Of a stretch of 64,000 nt of DNA, positions 23,425-34,848 are shown in pieces. The DNA comes from Isoetes taiwanensis (Eukaryota > Streptophyta > Lycopodiopsida > Isoetales > Isoetaceae). The stretch lies in NCBI GenBank assembly GCA_021234155.1, contig JAJEKV010000020.1:19891018-19955017 (forward strand), in the 5' to 3' direction. The notes beneath the pieces are model-generated. The model was not told the origin of the DNA. It saw only the letters and a list, made by a program, of their open reading frames with translations, and made no database searches. The translations under genes were made by a program, and so were the position numbers. Within the stretch, counting starts at the first letter, position 1. Each line of letters starts with the position of its first letter.

Positions 23425-24511
23425 GCTCCATCCACCCCTCCTGTTCATACTTTTCATAATAGGCTTATAAGTCTTGGGACTTGACTGTAACCTGCCGGGT
23501 GCATAGCCAAAGGGGCTAATCCTGGGTTGCATCTCCCCAGTCCCGATGCTTCAAGATGAGATCACTCCCTCTAGAGGCGTCTATGACTTAAACCCTATTG
23601 AAGGTGATGCATCACCCAAGAGGTGTCGAGCCCCCTTGCTCACACTCAGTGGCAAACCATCAGGCCTAGCCTGCTAAGATTATCGGCAGGCTTTACACAC
23701 CAGAGGGATCAATCTGTAATGGGACATATCCTCCTTATATGCCGGTCTAGCCTGGCCATCCACAGCCACGCAGGCTCTTATGCACAGGCCGCATTAATTG
23801 GGAATTAATGAGGCTATCTAGATACATCATCTACTAAGGCTTTCAGGGTCTCTACCCCCCTTCCCAATACAACAGAAGTGGGCATAGAAATAGAACATCA
23901 TCATCCATAGATCTGAAATATAGAATAACATCTAATCTATCTACCTAAATATACATGGTTAAGTTCCTTCGTTTGGGCCTGAGATCTCGAAATTTATAGG
24001 GTCTCTAACGCTATTATAACATACTAACTCGGCCTAATGCCAGACTGGAAGTCGGCATTGCACAACAGAATTGCCATCTACCTGATCTTTGGCTTGCTCT
24101 AGCTCCTCAGAAGACGTCCATGCTCCTGTTCGGACTGAAGACGAAAGAGTCCGGAAGATCTGTTGTGCAAAGCGGCCTTAGCAGCATCTGGCAAGGCGGC
24201 ATGGCACAGGCGTTTGGTCGGAATGGCTCTTGGAGACTGGAATGCGAAAAGGGAGATTTTAGGGTTATCTTTTGGCTCTTTTACATGACTCTTTTAGAGT
24301 TAGGGCCAAAAGGTCATGTAGGGCTTTGTCATGTGGCAAAATGGGGTTATTTGCACATGTTAAAGGCATGTGCAATATAAGAAGTTCCCCCCTATGGGTA
24401 CAACCCTTTACGGTCGCCATGTACATGTCGTCACGGTCGACATGTACTAGTGATATGGCAATATAATATACGTATACGTATTCATACTATATATTATGCT
24501 GGAACGTCACA
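23425..24511 (-). mobile_element. 3' LTR of A2, truncated
   Basis: Aligns over about 1.1 kb with 36905-38031 at what looks like close to 90 percent identity (for example gttaagttccttcgttt..., gactggaagtcggcattgc, gatctgttgtgcaaag). The outer 5' end on minus is TGTGACGTTCC at 24511. The terminal 430 bp present in the 5' LTR (36491-36905) are missing at the low end, together with the MULE middle, so one deletion may have removed both. Confidence 0.85.
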
Positions 24512-24527
24512 ATCTCCCCACCTTGGA
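24512..24527 (-). promoter_or_regulatory. polypurine tract of A2
   Basis: Minus strand reads AAGGTGGGGAGAT directly before TGTGACG, the expected plus-strand primer next to a 3' LTR. A second copy (aaggtggggagac) is 36 bp further in, near 24553-24565. Confidence 0.75.
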
Positions 24528-25829
24528 TTGATGTTGTCCGCAGCATCACGAGTCTCCCCACCTTGGAAACCTCTTGTAACTCATTCAAAACATGCAATTT
24601 TAACAATTATCTCAAGATAATATTTAAGTCAACTATTATGATCACATCCTTAATTTCATAAATTATGCTAGTAAGGTAATTAGTTACACCTTACTTAGAA
24701 TAACACTTAATATTCACAAAAAAACTTTTACCCACCTTTTACAAAATTTTATAATTTTAAGTCTATTTCCTCTCCTTGCACACATTATGACAAAATATGT
24801 GCCGCAAGTCTTTGCAGTGCGACCCTCCTGTCCCTTATATCGTTCTATTGGCCTGCAGGTCCAACGCTATGTTAGTACACATTTATATATTATAAAGATG
24901 GTTATTAGGGAACCGCCTTTAATTATAAATATGTAGCATAATAACAGGGGGTTTCTTTTGTATTTTTGTACTTTTTTTCCAAAGGTTTTTATATGATTTC
25001 ATGGATGTATTTGATGAGGCATACTAATTAGTATATCTAGAGTGCGCATACGCTTGAACTAATTTTGATGCCTATATCCAATGGTTTAGACCCACATATC
25101 ATATATTTCCTTTTTTTTTAAACTGTATTTTCTTATCACTTCCTTTTTTTTTAAACTGTATTTTCTTGCTCGACATGCAAGGCTCGAGATAACCCATTTT
25201 AGGGTTTATGCGTTTAGGGTTATGTTCGGGCCACTGAATCTGGTGCAACTGCCAGCACCAAATCGAAAGAAGAGCTTGCATCTAAAGGAAGCAGGGCCAG
25301 AACCAGATTTTTCAAAACAAGCCGCTGATAAATGTCGATGCAAGAAATTCCCATGATTTGCTAAAAATTAGGGCTTGCAAATAGACTGGGCCAGAGGTTA
25401 CTTTCCAATACGGTTTCTGCCAGGTTCGTTAAAGCTCATCATACTACTCATACTACTGTAAAGGTGATTCTTCCGTTGATCCTCAAAGAGGCTGACTATT
25501 TATCATTATCTTTTTGAGGAGCCTTAGATCCGTGGCAAGATCAGCCAGCAGCTTCAAAACAACATCTTCTTGTGTAAAGCTTGCCCTTTCACTTTGTCAT
25601 TGTTTGTTGCTTTTCTCTTGGTATGCAACGAGCAGAGCTTCCATCTACTTCTAGCCACTTTACATTCCACTTAAGATAAATCTTGGATTTTAGAGATGAT
25701 AAATTGGATATTTAGGGATTGAGACAGAGGCTGTCTTTAGAACCAGTTCCTTGCCTATTCCATGTTATTTCAATCCGTTGCAACAAGAACAAGAAACCAC
25801 ATTGCACTTTTCATCTTGCGTTTGCAGAT
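24528..25829. other. unassigned interior of A2
   Basis: No coding motif recognised. A 30-bp direct repeat (ttttttttaaactgtatttt, twice) is at 25108-25166. Confidence 0.4.
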
Positions 25830-26317
25830 CAGGGAAAAAATTAAGGAACTTTTATATTCAAAGTGGTGAAATAGACTTGGCTAAAGTATGCCAAAATTTG
25901 AGGTGAAAGCTTCTAATGTTTAGCTAAACTTTCTAAATTTTGCCACCTGTACTTTCTTACGTTTGGCTAAACTTTTATTAGAAAAGAAGAAATCTTCTAT
26001 CTTTTGACTATTTTGCACTAATTCAAGACCTAAATAATAACTGACCATAGTAAATATAAAGGCTATAGAATATTTGGCTAAAGTACACTAAAATTTGACG
26101 TAAAAGCTTCTAAGTTTTGGCTAAACTTTCCAAATTTTGGCAGCTACACTTTCTTGTGATTAGCTAAAGTCGGACGAAATGGAGGTGGGGCGTGAAATAG
26201 ACTTGGCTAAAATTTTAATTTTTTTAGCCTAAAAAGGGCCATAGTTTAGCCAATTTTTTTTCGAACAAGGCCAAAATTTCGCCATTTAGCTAAGTTTAGC
26301 CACTAATTTTTTCCATG
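25830..26317. mobile_element. hAT-like MITE, copy 1
   Basis: 488 bp with terminal inverted repeats CAGGGAAAAAATTA and TAATTTTTTCCATG. They are flanked by a perfect 8-bp target duplication TTGCAGAT at 25822-25829 and 26318-26325. Eight-bp duplications and CAGGG ends are typical of hAT. The interior is non-coding and rich in variants of ttggctaaact. A second member is at 58016-58613. Confidence 0.88.
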
Positions 26318-26325
26318 TTGCAGAT

Positions 26326-27781
26326 ACTCATAGCATTCGACAGGAGTATCTATGGTACTTTTGATATATTTAGGTTGTAGGAGTCCAAGTCTTGGTTTTG
26401 TCTTAAGAACAATGTTCAGTCTCACACACTTTTATAGTTTAAACAGCTGTAATTTGCACATTCAAGAAATGCATTCTGCTTGATGTTGTCTATGCAACGT
26501 GACAGTCTTAAATAAGATGATGCTGTTTCTATTGCTGTGGGCAGGGTATCTTGCTCACATTCTCAACCATATGTTTCATTCACAAGTTGGAAGTTGACAA
26601 TGGCATCATGGACACCAGCTCATGTATCTGATTGTGCCAAAGCATTTGAGCTCAATATCCAGATTTACAATCCAGCTTGGCTGCTGTGCCTGAATCTGCA
26701 GTTTCTCTTAGTAAACGACGCCATCATGGCTCTCCAATGCAGGCGCCTTCACCTGGTCCAATTTTGTAGCCCCCTGCAGAAGCCTCAAGAGCTCCTGCGC
26801 CCACAATTCATATCCAGGCAAGTGCTTATAAAACATGAACATTAGCTTGATAGAAATTGGCGAGGCGACAATGTTCCAAAACAAAGCATATTGGTCACAC
26901 ATTGATGACACATTGATTTCTAAGCTATTTGAAATTAGTATGAGGAAGCTTTGAGCAACCAGATATGATTACGTGGAATATGGTTCTTGAAGCTGCAGAA
27001 TTATGATTCATAGCTATACCTCAACATTGGCATTGTGGTGTGCGAGTCTAACAGATGCAGATACCGGACTGGATGTAATGCATATGTGTTAGTTTAGGTT
27101 GTGATATAGCCTGTATATTTGTACAATTATTCCAGGTGAGCAGAGCTGGTATTTTCTGGAGGCAGGCTCCAGAATCAAGGCAAGTGGAAATGTCCAGCCA
27201 AAGGGGGCCTACACCAATTTTGTAGTGTTGTGGCATTGCAATTACTGCTTAATGCTAATTTTTTCCCACGATGTAAGGTTGGGATAGCCGTTTGGCATAT
27301 TCTTTTATGAAAAGACGAGTTTTTCTGACTATGATAGTTTTATTTGGATGCTATGCTATATTCCACCATTTGCTTTGCATTCGCTATTTAAATTAGAAGA
27401 ATATGTTAAAAGATGTATAGCCGTTGGCTTGGAATGGAATCTTTCATTGAGCGACCAAGAGACACGGGAACATATGCCAACTTTCGAGTTATGGTGGAAT
27501 CACAATAGGGTGGGATGACTATGAATAACGGGGAATTTTTAGCATCACACTATAGGTTGTCAGATAACTCAATTTCAACATGCATGTTTTAAGATATTTT
27601 TTATTTTTAGATGTGTGCTCGCAATTCTTGGGGTGTGTGGATATTCACTCAAGGGAGCTTGGATTTGTGTGTATATATTGATTTGTGTGTATATTGTATT
27701 GTTATAAATTGCTTGTTTGTTTGTTTGGTTTTGTTTTATGTTTGTTAGGGGCGGAGGAGAAAAAAAATTTTTTAGTATAAC
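26326..27781. other. unassigned DNA
   Basis: Open frames near 26537-26911 exist on both strands, but neither has a motif that I recognise. No repeat structure was seen. Confidence 0.4.
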
Positions 27782-28228
27782 TACCAACACATAATACCAT
27801 TAACATTAATTAACGCATAAACCATTGCATTCCACACTTAAAAATAAAATTCCCCCTTAAACCCCCCGTGGTTTGGGTGCATATTCACACGGGGGTGACG
27901 AGGGCAGCGAGAGCCCCTAAATTCATGTTATACATGTACAAAATCAACACCATATAGTACATTGTCTCAAATCTTATAGTATTTTGCAAACTGTGTTATA
28001 CAGTATACCAAAACTTGTACAGGCATACCCCACAAACGAGGAACTTTACGTACGGTATAGATTAAGGAATAAGGGTTGAATATGCCTATCCAACAGCTCT
28101 CGTTGCCCGGAGTCACCCCCCGTGTGAATATGCACCCAAACCACAGGGGGTTTAAGGGGGAATTTTATTTTTAAGTGTGGAATGCAATGGTTTGCGTTAA
28201 TTAATGTTAATGGTATTATGTGTTGGTA
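27782..28228. mobile_element. foldback MITE with about 140-bp inverted arms
   Basis: About 447 bp. The left arm 27782-27915 begins TACCAACACATAATACCATT and contains gtttgggtgcatattcacac. The right arm 28095-28228 is its near-perfect reverse complement, ending ggtattatgtgttggta. One arm difference is a 2-base gap (gcataaacc against gcaaacc). The interior of about 180 bp has no coding potential. I found no convincing target duplication, so the superfamily is open. Confidence 0.85.
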
Positions 28229-29359
28229 TTATGTGTGAATTAACTTAACTACATGAATGCAAGACTAATTTCCCGGCGTAGGAAGGGGATGCTTCTCCCA
28301 TCGTGGCTGTGAATACAATGGCCTATGAAGATATGTTTATGCCATTTCGATATGTGTCTTCACAGGGAGGAAAAAAGTTGCTTCACATCTCTCCACCAGG
28401 CAGCGGGCCTCATTGTTGGCTACTTCCCCAACACTTTTAAAAGTACTTAAATCTTCTCTTTTCCTAATTCTAATTTTGGGCTGAAGGTTTGGCGGCCTAC
28501 TTCAGGATAGTTTAGTGTCTTTGTATTGCAGGTTAGTGTTTACATCCTTATTACTTTATGGTTTTGGAACACCACAATGACATCATTGCCACCTCTACTA
28601 GTTCGACCCTTCGGTAACTCAATTATGTGTTTCGTATTTGTTTCTCTGAAGACTGTTATGCATGAGAAGGCAATTTCAATTATGTGTTTCCTGTTTCTTT
28701 CTCTGGAGACTGCTATTTATGATAAGGTTTACTTCTAGAACAATATAGGTAGTGACTGGTGTTGACATAAACATCCATGACCTAGACAAATAGAGCTTCT
28801 TAGTTCTTAAGACATTTAGTCGGTTATTAGTCTGTGTTAGGTTATTTTCTACTTCTTCTTACATGATGAGCTACATGGTATATGATGGTTGTCAGATAAG
28901 GCGTTGTCTTGGCCAAAGCAAATCCGAAGGAGGGAGCACGCTTGTAAAGGTATGGCATGCACAACTCGATATGGGCACTTCATGGATTATATCCATTATT
29001 TGTTGGCATATTATGCAGGTTGGAGTCTTTCCTTGGCTCGTTTTAACAACAAGAGTGAGTACATATTTTGTTGACACATTATTTGGTAAGCAAAAAACAG
29101 CACGCACATAACTGTAGCATGTAAAACTGTACTTGATTAATGAGCTCGAGTAGAGTGTTCTTTTGGGCCTTCGAGACAAAGAAGAAGTTGATCCCCTATT
29201 GGTTCTCGAAAATGGAGCATCACAGACAATTGCTTGTCATAGACCTTATCATAGAATATTGAAGCCGCACCATGGAATGCCTTCAGTTTTGAAGGTTTGG
29301 CTGCTAATGTTTGCCATTCAAGGAGCAAAAGCTCCACTACCTGCTTCCTAGTATCATTA
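28229..29359. other. unassigned DNA
   Basis: No recognisable gene. Open frames near 28526-29351 overlap on both strands without known motifs. Confidence 0.4.
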
Positions 29360-29465
29360 GCTAATGTATAAAAGAGGTGGGGGAATAGTCCCTTCGCATG
29401 AAGGGTTCATGTCACTTATGGGGTATGGTTGATCTGAGGTTCGATTCCTTGGCCCCAGAGTGTAG
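29360..29465 (+). repeat. tRNA-related SINE-like sequence
   Basis: Contains an exact RNA polymerase III B box, GGTTCGATTCC, near 29438-29448. Around it is a possible T-stem (tgagg and ccttg) and a ggccccag end. A hairpin (cccttcgcatgaaggg) lies upstream where a D arm would be, but the A box is poor and there is no clear anticodon arm. I read it as a decayed tRNA-derived SINE head rather than a tRNA gene. Confidence 0.35.
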
Positions 29466-30389
29466 GATGTTGATTGCCAAACCCATGCCACATCAAATTA
29501 TAAATGGAAAGTATTTGATGATTTATCAGATAAATCAATACATGTAAAGCTACATTATAACGAGGTGTTAATTAACTAACTTGAAATGTCTTGAACAAGA
29601 AAACACTAGTGATTATGAATGCCACTACATGTAAAGCTGTAATACAATAAGGTGTTATAATAAAATAATTTGGAATGCTTTGATCAACAAAAACACTAGT
29701 GATTTATAACTTTAACCAAGTTAAATAGACATTAAGAAGCTAGTGTATTCTACTACTAAACCATTTATGGTTTCAAAATAGACATTAAGAAGCTAGTGCG
29801 TTTTACTAGTAAACTATTTATGGTTTCAATGCACTAAACATGAAAGGTTGTGGACCACCAACCAATGGTGACTTATGAATCGAATTATTCAAGCTTACCA
29901 CAACATCTAGTCGTGATAGTTTAACATTAATAAGAATCACTTTTACAAACTACATACATGAAGTGTTATGTTAAACTATATCTACTAAACATATTAAAAA
30001 ATCACCATATTGAACACCACGTACAAACCACCTATAATTACAATGTCAAATACCACATTCATAAACCATTTACATGAAGAGCTACATTAAACTATAGTTA
30101 TTAAACATGTCCAAAAACCACCTTAACGAACACCGTATGCAGACCACATACTTTAGCCATATATGGTTTTTAATGATATCAACCCACTTACATGTATTGG
30201 TTTTGGAGAATGGCATGAGAAAAACCATGTAGTGTTTTAATTTTGGTTGCCTTGTATAATGCCTAGGATGATGTCTAATGCCTACACCTTTCGTCACCCT
30301 TGGTGCGGAGGATGGCTTCTTCAACGCATGATCTTATATGACCTCTTATCTCTCGATTTGTCTACTTCAATGGCGTCGGAAGTAGACTT
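29466..30389. other. unassigned DNA with short internal repeats
   Basis: Repeated phrases such as aagaagctagtg, catgtaaagct and aaacactagtgat occur several times between 29500 and 30110, indicating local duplication. No gene recognised. Confidence 0.4.
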
Positions 30390-30985
30390 TTAATCTACCT
30401 TCCACTCACCTATCAATTCGGTGTCATCTACTTCAGTGACGAGTCGATCCTTACATTGCTCCATGAATTGTGCGTACTGCTTCTCAAGATTTGATTGTAG
30501 TACCCACATTTCGTCTTTCACTGGTAGATGCGTCCATTTCATTAGGTATTGAAGAAATTGATATTTTTTTGTCTTCTTATAGGATCGGTCAAGAAGAACT
30601 TCCAGAACAATCTCAAGTTGATCATCCGCCATTTCCAGTAACATCAGTGTCTCCAGTAGTTCTTCTGGATTAGAAATGTGCCTCTTTAGGAGACTCACGT
30701 GGAAAACTTTATGGATCTTCAAGTGTGTTGGCAGGTCCAACTTATAGGATTGGTTATCTACTCTTTTAGTATCCTGAATGGTCCAATCCACTTTGGAGCA
30801 AGCTTCTTGCAATTGCCGATGCGGAGCTTTGATGGTTTGACCTTGATCTTCAACCAAACATTGTCCCCTACTTGGAACTCTCCTACTGTTATGTGCTTGT
30901 CTGTTATTCTCTTCTGCCTGCTTTTTGCTGCTAGAATATATCCTCTTACTTCGTCGACCTCCTCATCAATGACTCCAGCCGGCAT
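30390..30985 (-). pseudogene. Ty3/gypsy integrase C-terminus with chromodomain
   Basis: Two overlapping minus-strand frames. The upstream one (30985-30758) has VGEFQVGDNVWLKIKV and KLAPKWIGPFRI, the GPY/F-type end of a gypsy integrase. The next (30857-30390) has SYKLDLPTHLKIHKVFHVS, then LDRSYKKTKKYQFLQYLMKW and DEMWVLQSNL, the chromodomain-like tail of a chromovirus. A frameshift joins them near 30760-30850. The rest of pol is absent. It may be the pol end of A2, which has the same orientation, but that link is not proven. At 30961 it abuts the duplicated ORFX segment. Confidence 0.8.
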
Positions 30986-31870
30986 CTATAGAAGCGAGGT
31001 TCGACCTCTTTTAGATCCATGTTAGCAGCCTGACATCAGTTCTGGTAGATGATTACCCGGGAAGACATAGGTCCAGCATCAAGACGGAAGAAGCAGCAAG
31101 AAAAGTAGGACACGACAAGTCCATGAGATACTACATCCCACTCCTCACTAACGGAAGGATCGCAGTGATCCATCGACAATTCAACCCAACGGGGATAAGA
31201 AGGGGTATTCATGTTGATTGCTCTCTTAGGATTTGGTAGACATGCATGATTGCCTCAAAACATCGACCATCATACTAGTGAAGAGAACAATAGCCTTGAG
31301 CATCTTGGACTTCACAGTTCCTTACCAACGACAGGGCAGACTAGCCGTCACTGCGGCAACGGATGGGCATCCGTGCAAGACAACGGGCACACTCCTACCT
31401 AGCGCCTCATCAACGACTCCAGCCGACATCTATAGAAGCGAGATCAACTCGACCTCCTTCAGGTCCATGCTAGCAGCCTGACAGCAGTTCTAGTGGATGA
31501 TTATTCGGGGAGACATAGGTCCAGCATCAGGAGTGAAGAAGAAGCAAGAGAAGTAGGACACGACAAAGCCCTGAGATACTACATCCGACTCCTCACTAAT
31601 GGAAGGAAAACAGCGATCCACCGACAATTCAGTCCATGGGGAGAAGAAGGGGTATTCATGTGGATTGCTCTCTTAGGATTTGGTAGACATGCGCGATTGC
31701 CTCAAAACATCGACCATGTCATACTAGTGAAGAGAACAATAGCTTTGAGCATCTTCGACTTCGCAGTTCGCTACCGACGACAGGGCATACTAGCCGTCAT
31801 TGCGGCCTACACCTCGGACCGAAGGGTGGAAGAAGTGGTAACAGCCATGCAAGGTGGAACACCCACAAAC
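30961..31870 (+). repeat. direct duplication of ORFX C-terminal segment
   Basis: About 440-460 bp starting cctcatcaatgactccagcc at 30961 are repeated from 31405. The copies share aagcgag, ctagcagcctgaca, agacataggtccagcatca, aggacacgacaa and ttggtagacatgc. The first copy has frame breaks; the second keeps a long frame (next entry). Confidence 0.8.
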
Positions 31871-31975
31871 ATTCTCAGGAACTTGGAACGTGCAGTTGGT
31901 ACAATCCAAGAAAAGAAGTTCTTGGAGGATCATCCTGCATATCAAAGATTCCAAGAACAGTTAAACTTTCTTCTG
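31493..31975 (+). CDS. ORFX C-terminal domain, plus-strand copy
   Basis: Open from about 31493 to 31975 and on to 32113. It is related at protein level to the minus-strand copies at 32850-33350 and 7890-8100. Shared blocks are KALRYYIRLLTNGR (KALYYYLTDLSQGQ in the other copy), HRQFSPWGEEGV, GFGRHARLPQNIDHVI, AVIAAYTS with VEEVV, and NILRNLE followed by KKFLED. No known domain is recognised. It stands upstream of a gag-like frame on the same strand, so ORFX appears to precede gag in the intact element. Homology stops near 31975, where sequence turns AT-rich. Confidence 0.5.
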
Positions 31976-32130
31976 AATTATTGTAATAATCTTTTATCTT
32001 ATGAATATATATTTTTTGTCATTTGGCATTGGAAATGTTCTTTGATATATTTTGCCCGCACAATTATATCAACAAACACAACCAATGCAATAATAAACAA
32101 AATCTCACCGTAAGAGTTGCAATGTAATGT
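31976..32130 (+). other. AT-rich gap between ORFX and gag, intron-like
   Basis: About 155 bp of AT-rich DNA ending in gtgtatacag just before the gag-like frame becomes convincing. It looks like an intron with an acceptor at 32130, but no donor keeps the frame exactly, so this remains a suggestion. Confidence 0.3.
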
Positions 32131-32700
32131 GTATACAGCTGGAGCACCTAGGACTGTAGATCAAAATCGACGCCATCGGGACAAGAAAACTCTGGCCCGT
32201 CAATTTCAGCCAAGGAACCTGTACCAAGAGTTTGAAGCACAGACCCCCGAAGAAGATATATTCCATATGAGATTGGATATCCAAGAGATTAAAGCCTTAT
32301 GGGAGAAAAGAGTAGCATTTGCACCGGGCCATAACGTCCAGGCACCTGCTCAGAGATCAGATAAGAAAAAGAAGAGGAACCAGAGAAGGAGATCCCTCAG
32401 TACGGACTCTTCCGACACCAGTTCCAATTCCAAATCGGAATCAGAGGAGCAGGATAAAGATCAGCAAGATCGTCGGGATGGTCGAAAGCGAGATAAGGGC
32501 AAGAATGGGGCCGATTATCAGAATAAAGTTGACTCTGTATTAAGCAATGTGTGAAAAGCCAAGAATTTAGAGTAGTTCTTAGGGGATAACAGGTCATGAA
32601 TGGAAGTCGAAGTCTGGTTGGACGAGATGAGAGAGTATGGGAACACTTACGACATGAAGGACAAGGACAATGGTAGGGTTATGTCGTGGCCCATAGATTG
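32131..32700 (+). pseudogene. gag N-terminal region of a Ty3/gypsy element
   Basis: Open to 32554: DKKTLARQFQPRNLYQEF, then a lysine/arginine and serine-rich stretch (DKKKKRNQRRRSLSTDSSD, ESEEQDKDQQDRRDGRK) typical of disordered Gag. After the stop a further frame near 32595-32680 has VEVWLDEMREYGNTYDMKD, the start of the conserved retrotransposon gag domain. The rest of this domain continues at 33605 after interruption by a minus-strand ORFX copy. Confidence 0.6.
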
Positions 32701-32849
32701 AGCAAGGACAACAGGCCCTTCCAAAACAAGCTCTTGGGTTGCCAATTGCGTTGTCGGCCTTGGTTCTCCTAGACCTGTGAGGCTGGGCCGAAGTTTCTAG
32801 CTGCAAGTGTTACATATACTTGTTATTCAAAGTTATATGTTATTATGAT

Positions 32850-33604
32850 GCCTCTAATAACATTTAATTATCGCATGGTAGGGGAGGGTGTAATTCCTAG
32901 AGCTGCGCTTGGACTTCAAGAAGTTTTTGGCATCCTTGAGCCGAGGACCTTTGCTGATGTTACACAGGATGTTGCATGACAATCCTTCCTCTAGCGCTTG
33001 TTCCACCTGCGGGGCTGGAAGTTGGGGTGTCCTGGCTGCCACTACTATCAAGGGTGCATCTCGTAGATGCCCCCGTGCAAAATCCAAGTTGTAGTGGCAC
33101 TGATCTCTTGAAGAGAATGACATGATCTGTATTTTCTCTCATCTTGGCATGCTGGACGAACCCCGCGCATGCAATCAAGAGTGTCACGGCTTCTTCTCCT
33201 CTTGGGCAGAAGTCCCTATGAAATACTACCATCTGACCTTGGCTTAGGTCGGTAAGGTAGTAATAAAGGGCCTTCCCCCTTTGTGGACCTGCTTTGCCTG
33301 CCCCTGTGCCTTTCCTCTCCGCCGCGCTGCCATAAATATCCATCGCCAAGAATCATCATGATCTCTTAACATGGTGCCTATGCTCTCCAGGTTGATATGA
33401 GCCCTCTCTCTTTCGTTGCTTGATCGGAGAGGGCAGCTCGTGCTTGGCCCTTTCTCCAGCTTGTGCAAGATGCTCTGGATTGCATGGAATTCCTCCTCTT
33501 GTATAATTGGTTGGTATTACTGGTAGATCTGCCCCACGTACTCGTATGCTGCCACATCTGACATTGTCTCTCCAATATAGGAATGTCGTATGTGCCGAGG
33601 GAAC
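32850..33604 (-). pseudogene. ORFX, third copy
   Basis: In minus orientation: YIGETMSDVAAYEYVG, a stop, IIQEEEFHAIQS, then (33349 on) GKALYYYLTDLSQGQMVVFH, CPRGEEAVTLLIACAGFVQH, KMRENTDHVI, then IVVAARTP, VEQALEEG, NILCNI and KNFLKS. These align block by block with the A1 copy and with the plus-strand copy at 31493-31975. Several frameshifts. It sits inside the plus-strand gypsy gag, so it was inserted or recombined there. Confidence 0.6.
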
Positions 33605-34848
33605 ACAAGTGCTACATGACTGCAGCAGTTTGATGGATTGAAACAAGGCAATAGAACGGTGCAAAAGTACACTAAAGAATTCATGAGACTGAGGCTGTAT
33701 GTGTCGAAGTTGAGCGAAAGACATGCAGTCGAGGGGTACATTGAGAGCTTGAATGATGAGATCAGGAAGCTTATGAGAGCCATCAATCCCAAAACGATGT
33801 CATAAGCAGAGCCCAAGGCCGTGATCCTACAAGGAACGGGTCTCCAAAGCAGCGAACAAAAGCAGCAATACTACCAGGATAAGGGGAAAGCTGCCGGAAG
33901 CTATAGTCCGAGCGCAACAAGTCTCATACCCGCTAGATCACAATACAATGCAAACAACGGGAAGCAAGACAAAAAGCAAGTCACCTTTGGATAAAGGGCA
34001 AGCAGGAGGTTCAAACTACTCCAAAGCAGTGAAGCAGTTCTTCCATCCATCCCGAAAGAGAAGAGGCAAGAATGTATAGAAAAGCAGATGTGCTTCAGTT
34101 GCTTCCAACCGTGACATCGGATGCACAACTGTCCTTTTGTGATGAACGAGGTACTAGTAGAGCTAATGCTTGCGACTACATCCAAGGCGAGTGCCACATC
34201 TTTGCAGCCATTGACTCTGAGAATGCCGAGAGCCAATATCGGGTCATTTCAACAATAGAGAAAGTCAAAGCCAAATCTTTCATAGTGTTGATAGACATGG
34301 GGAGTACCATAATTTTGCTTCACCAAGAATGGTAGAAATGTTGAAACTGAAACCCTTGAAGTCGAAGCCTAGGCCAGTAGTATTGGCAAGTGGGGCAATT
34401 CGACACACAACAGAAAGATCAACTTCGATATAAACTTGTCTGGCATGAACATTGGAATTGGAGCAGAGATCATGAACATTGGCAAGTATGACCTGATCAT
34501 AAGATGGAATACCTTGCCCCGGCCGGTGCTATAATTGATTGCAGGGACCGGAAAGTGATCTTGATGACGCCAAATGGAAGAATCATTGAGATAACAGGTA
34601 AAGAAGTCACCCCAATCATGTAATGCATGTCTAGTAAGAAGTTACTTAAATGCATAAAGAGATAGCAAGGAGGGCAAAGCGTTGAGCAAGTTGCCGAAGC
34701 AAATAGCCAAGCTAGCGAAGGAATTCTATGATCTGCTTCTAGACGAGATCAAGCCACTTAGAGAGGAGTCGAGTGTGAAATAGCACTTGAACCAGGGACA
34801 AAGCCCACAAGTAAGGCACCGTACAAAATGGCAGCTCACGAGTTGGCA
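33605..34848 (+). pseudogene. Ty3/gypsy gag-protease-RT start
   Basis: Gag domain: QFDGLKQGNRTVQKYTKEF, LRLYVSKLSERHAVEGYIE. Zinc knuckle at 34091-34132 reads C-F-S-C, four positions with a stop in place of Gly, H-R-M-H-N-C. Aspartic protease near 34270-34320: FIVLIDMGSTI, with DMG where DSG or DTG is expected. RT linker and start near 34690-34848: AKEFYDLLLDEIKPL and LEPGTKPTSKAPYKM. Many stops and frameshifts. The fragment ends at 34848, where the minus-strand ORFX of A2 begins. Confidence 0.8.

Noticed and set aside
26537-26911. Frames of 102 (plus) and 67 (minus) codons
   Set aside because: No motif, opposite-strand overlap and no splice context; could not be supported as a gene.
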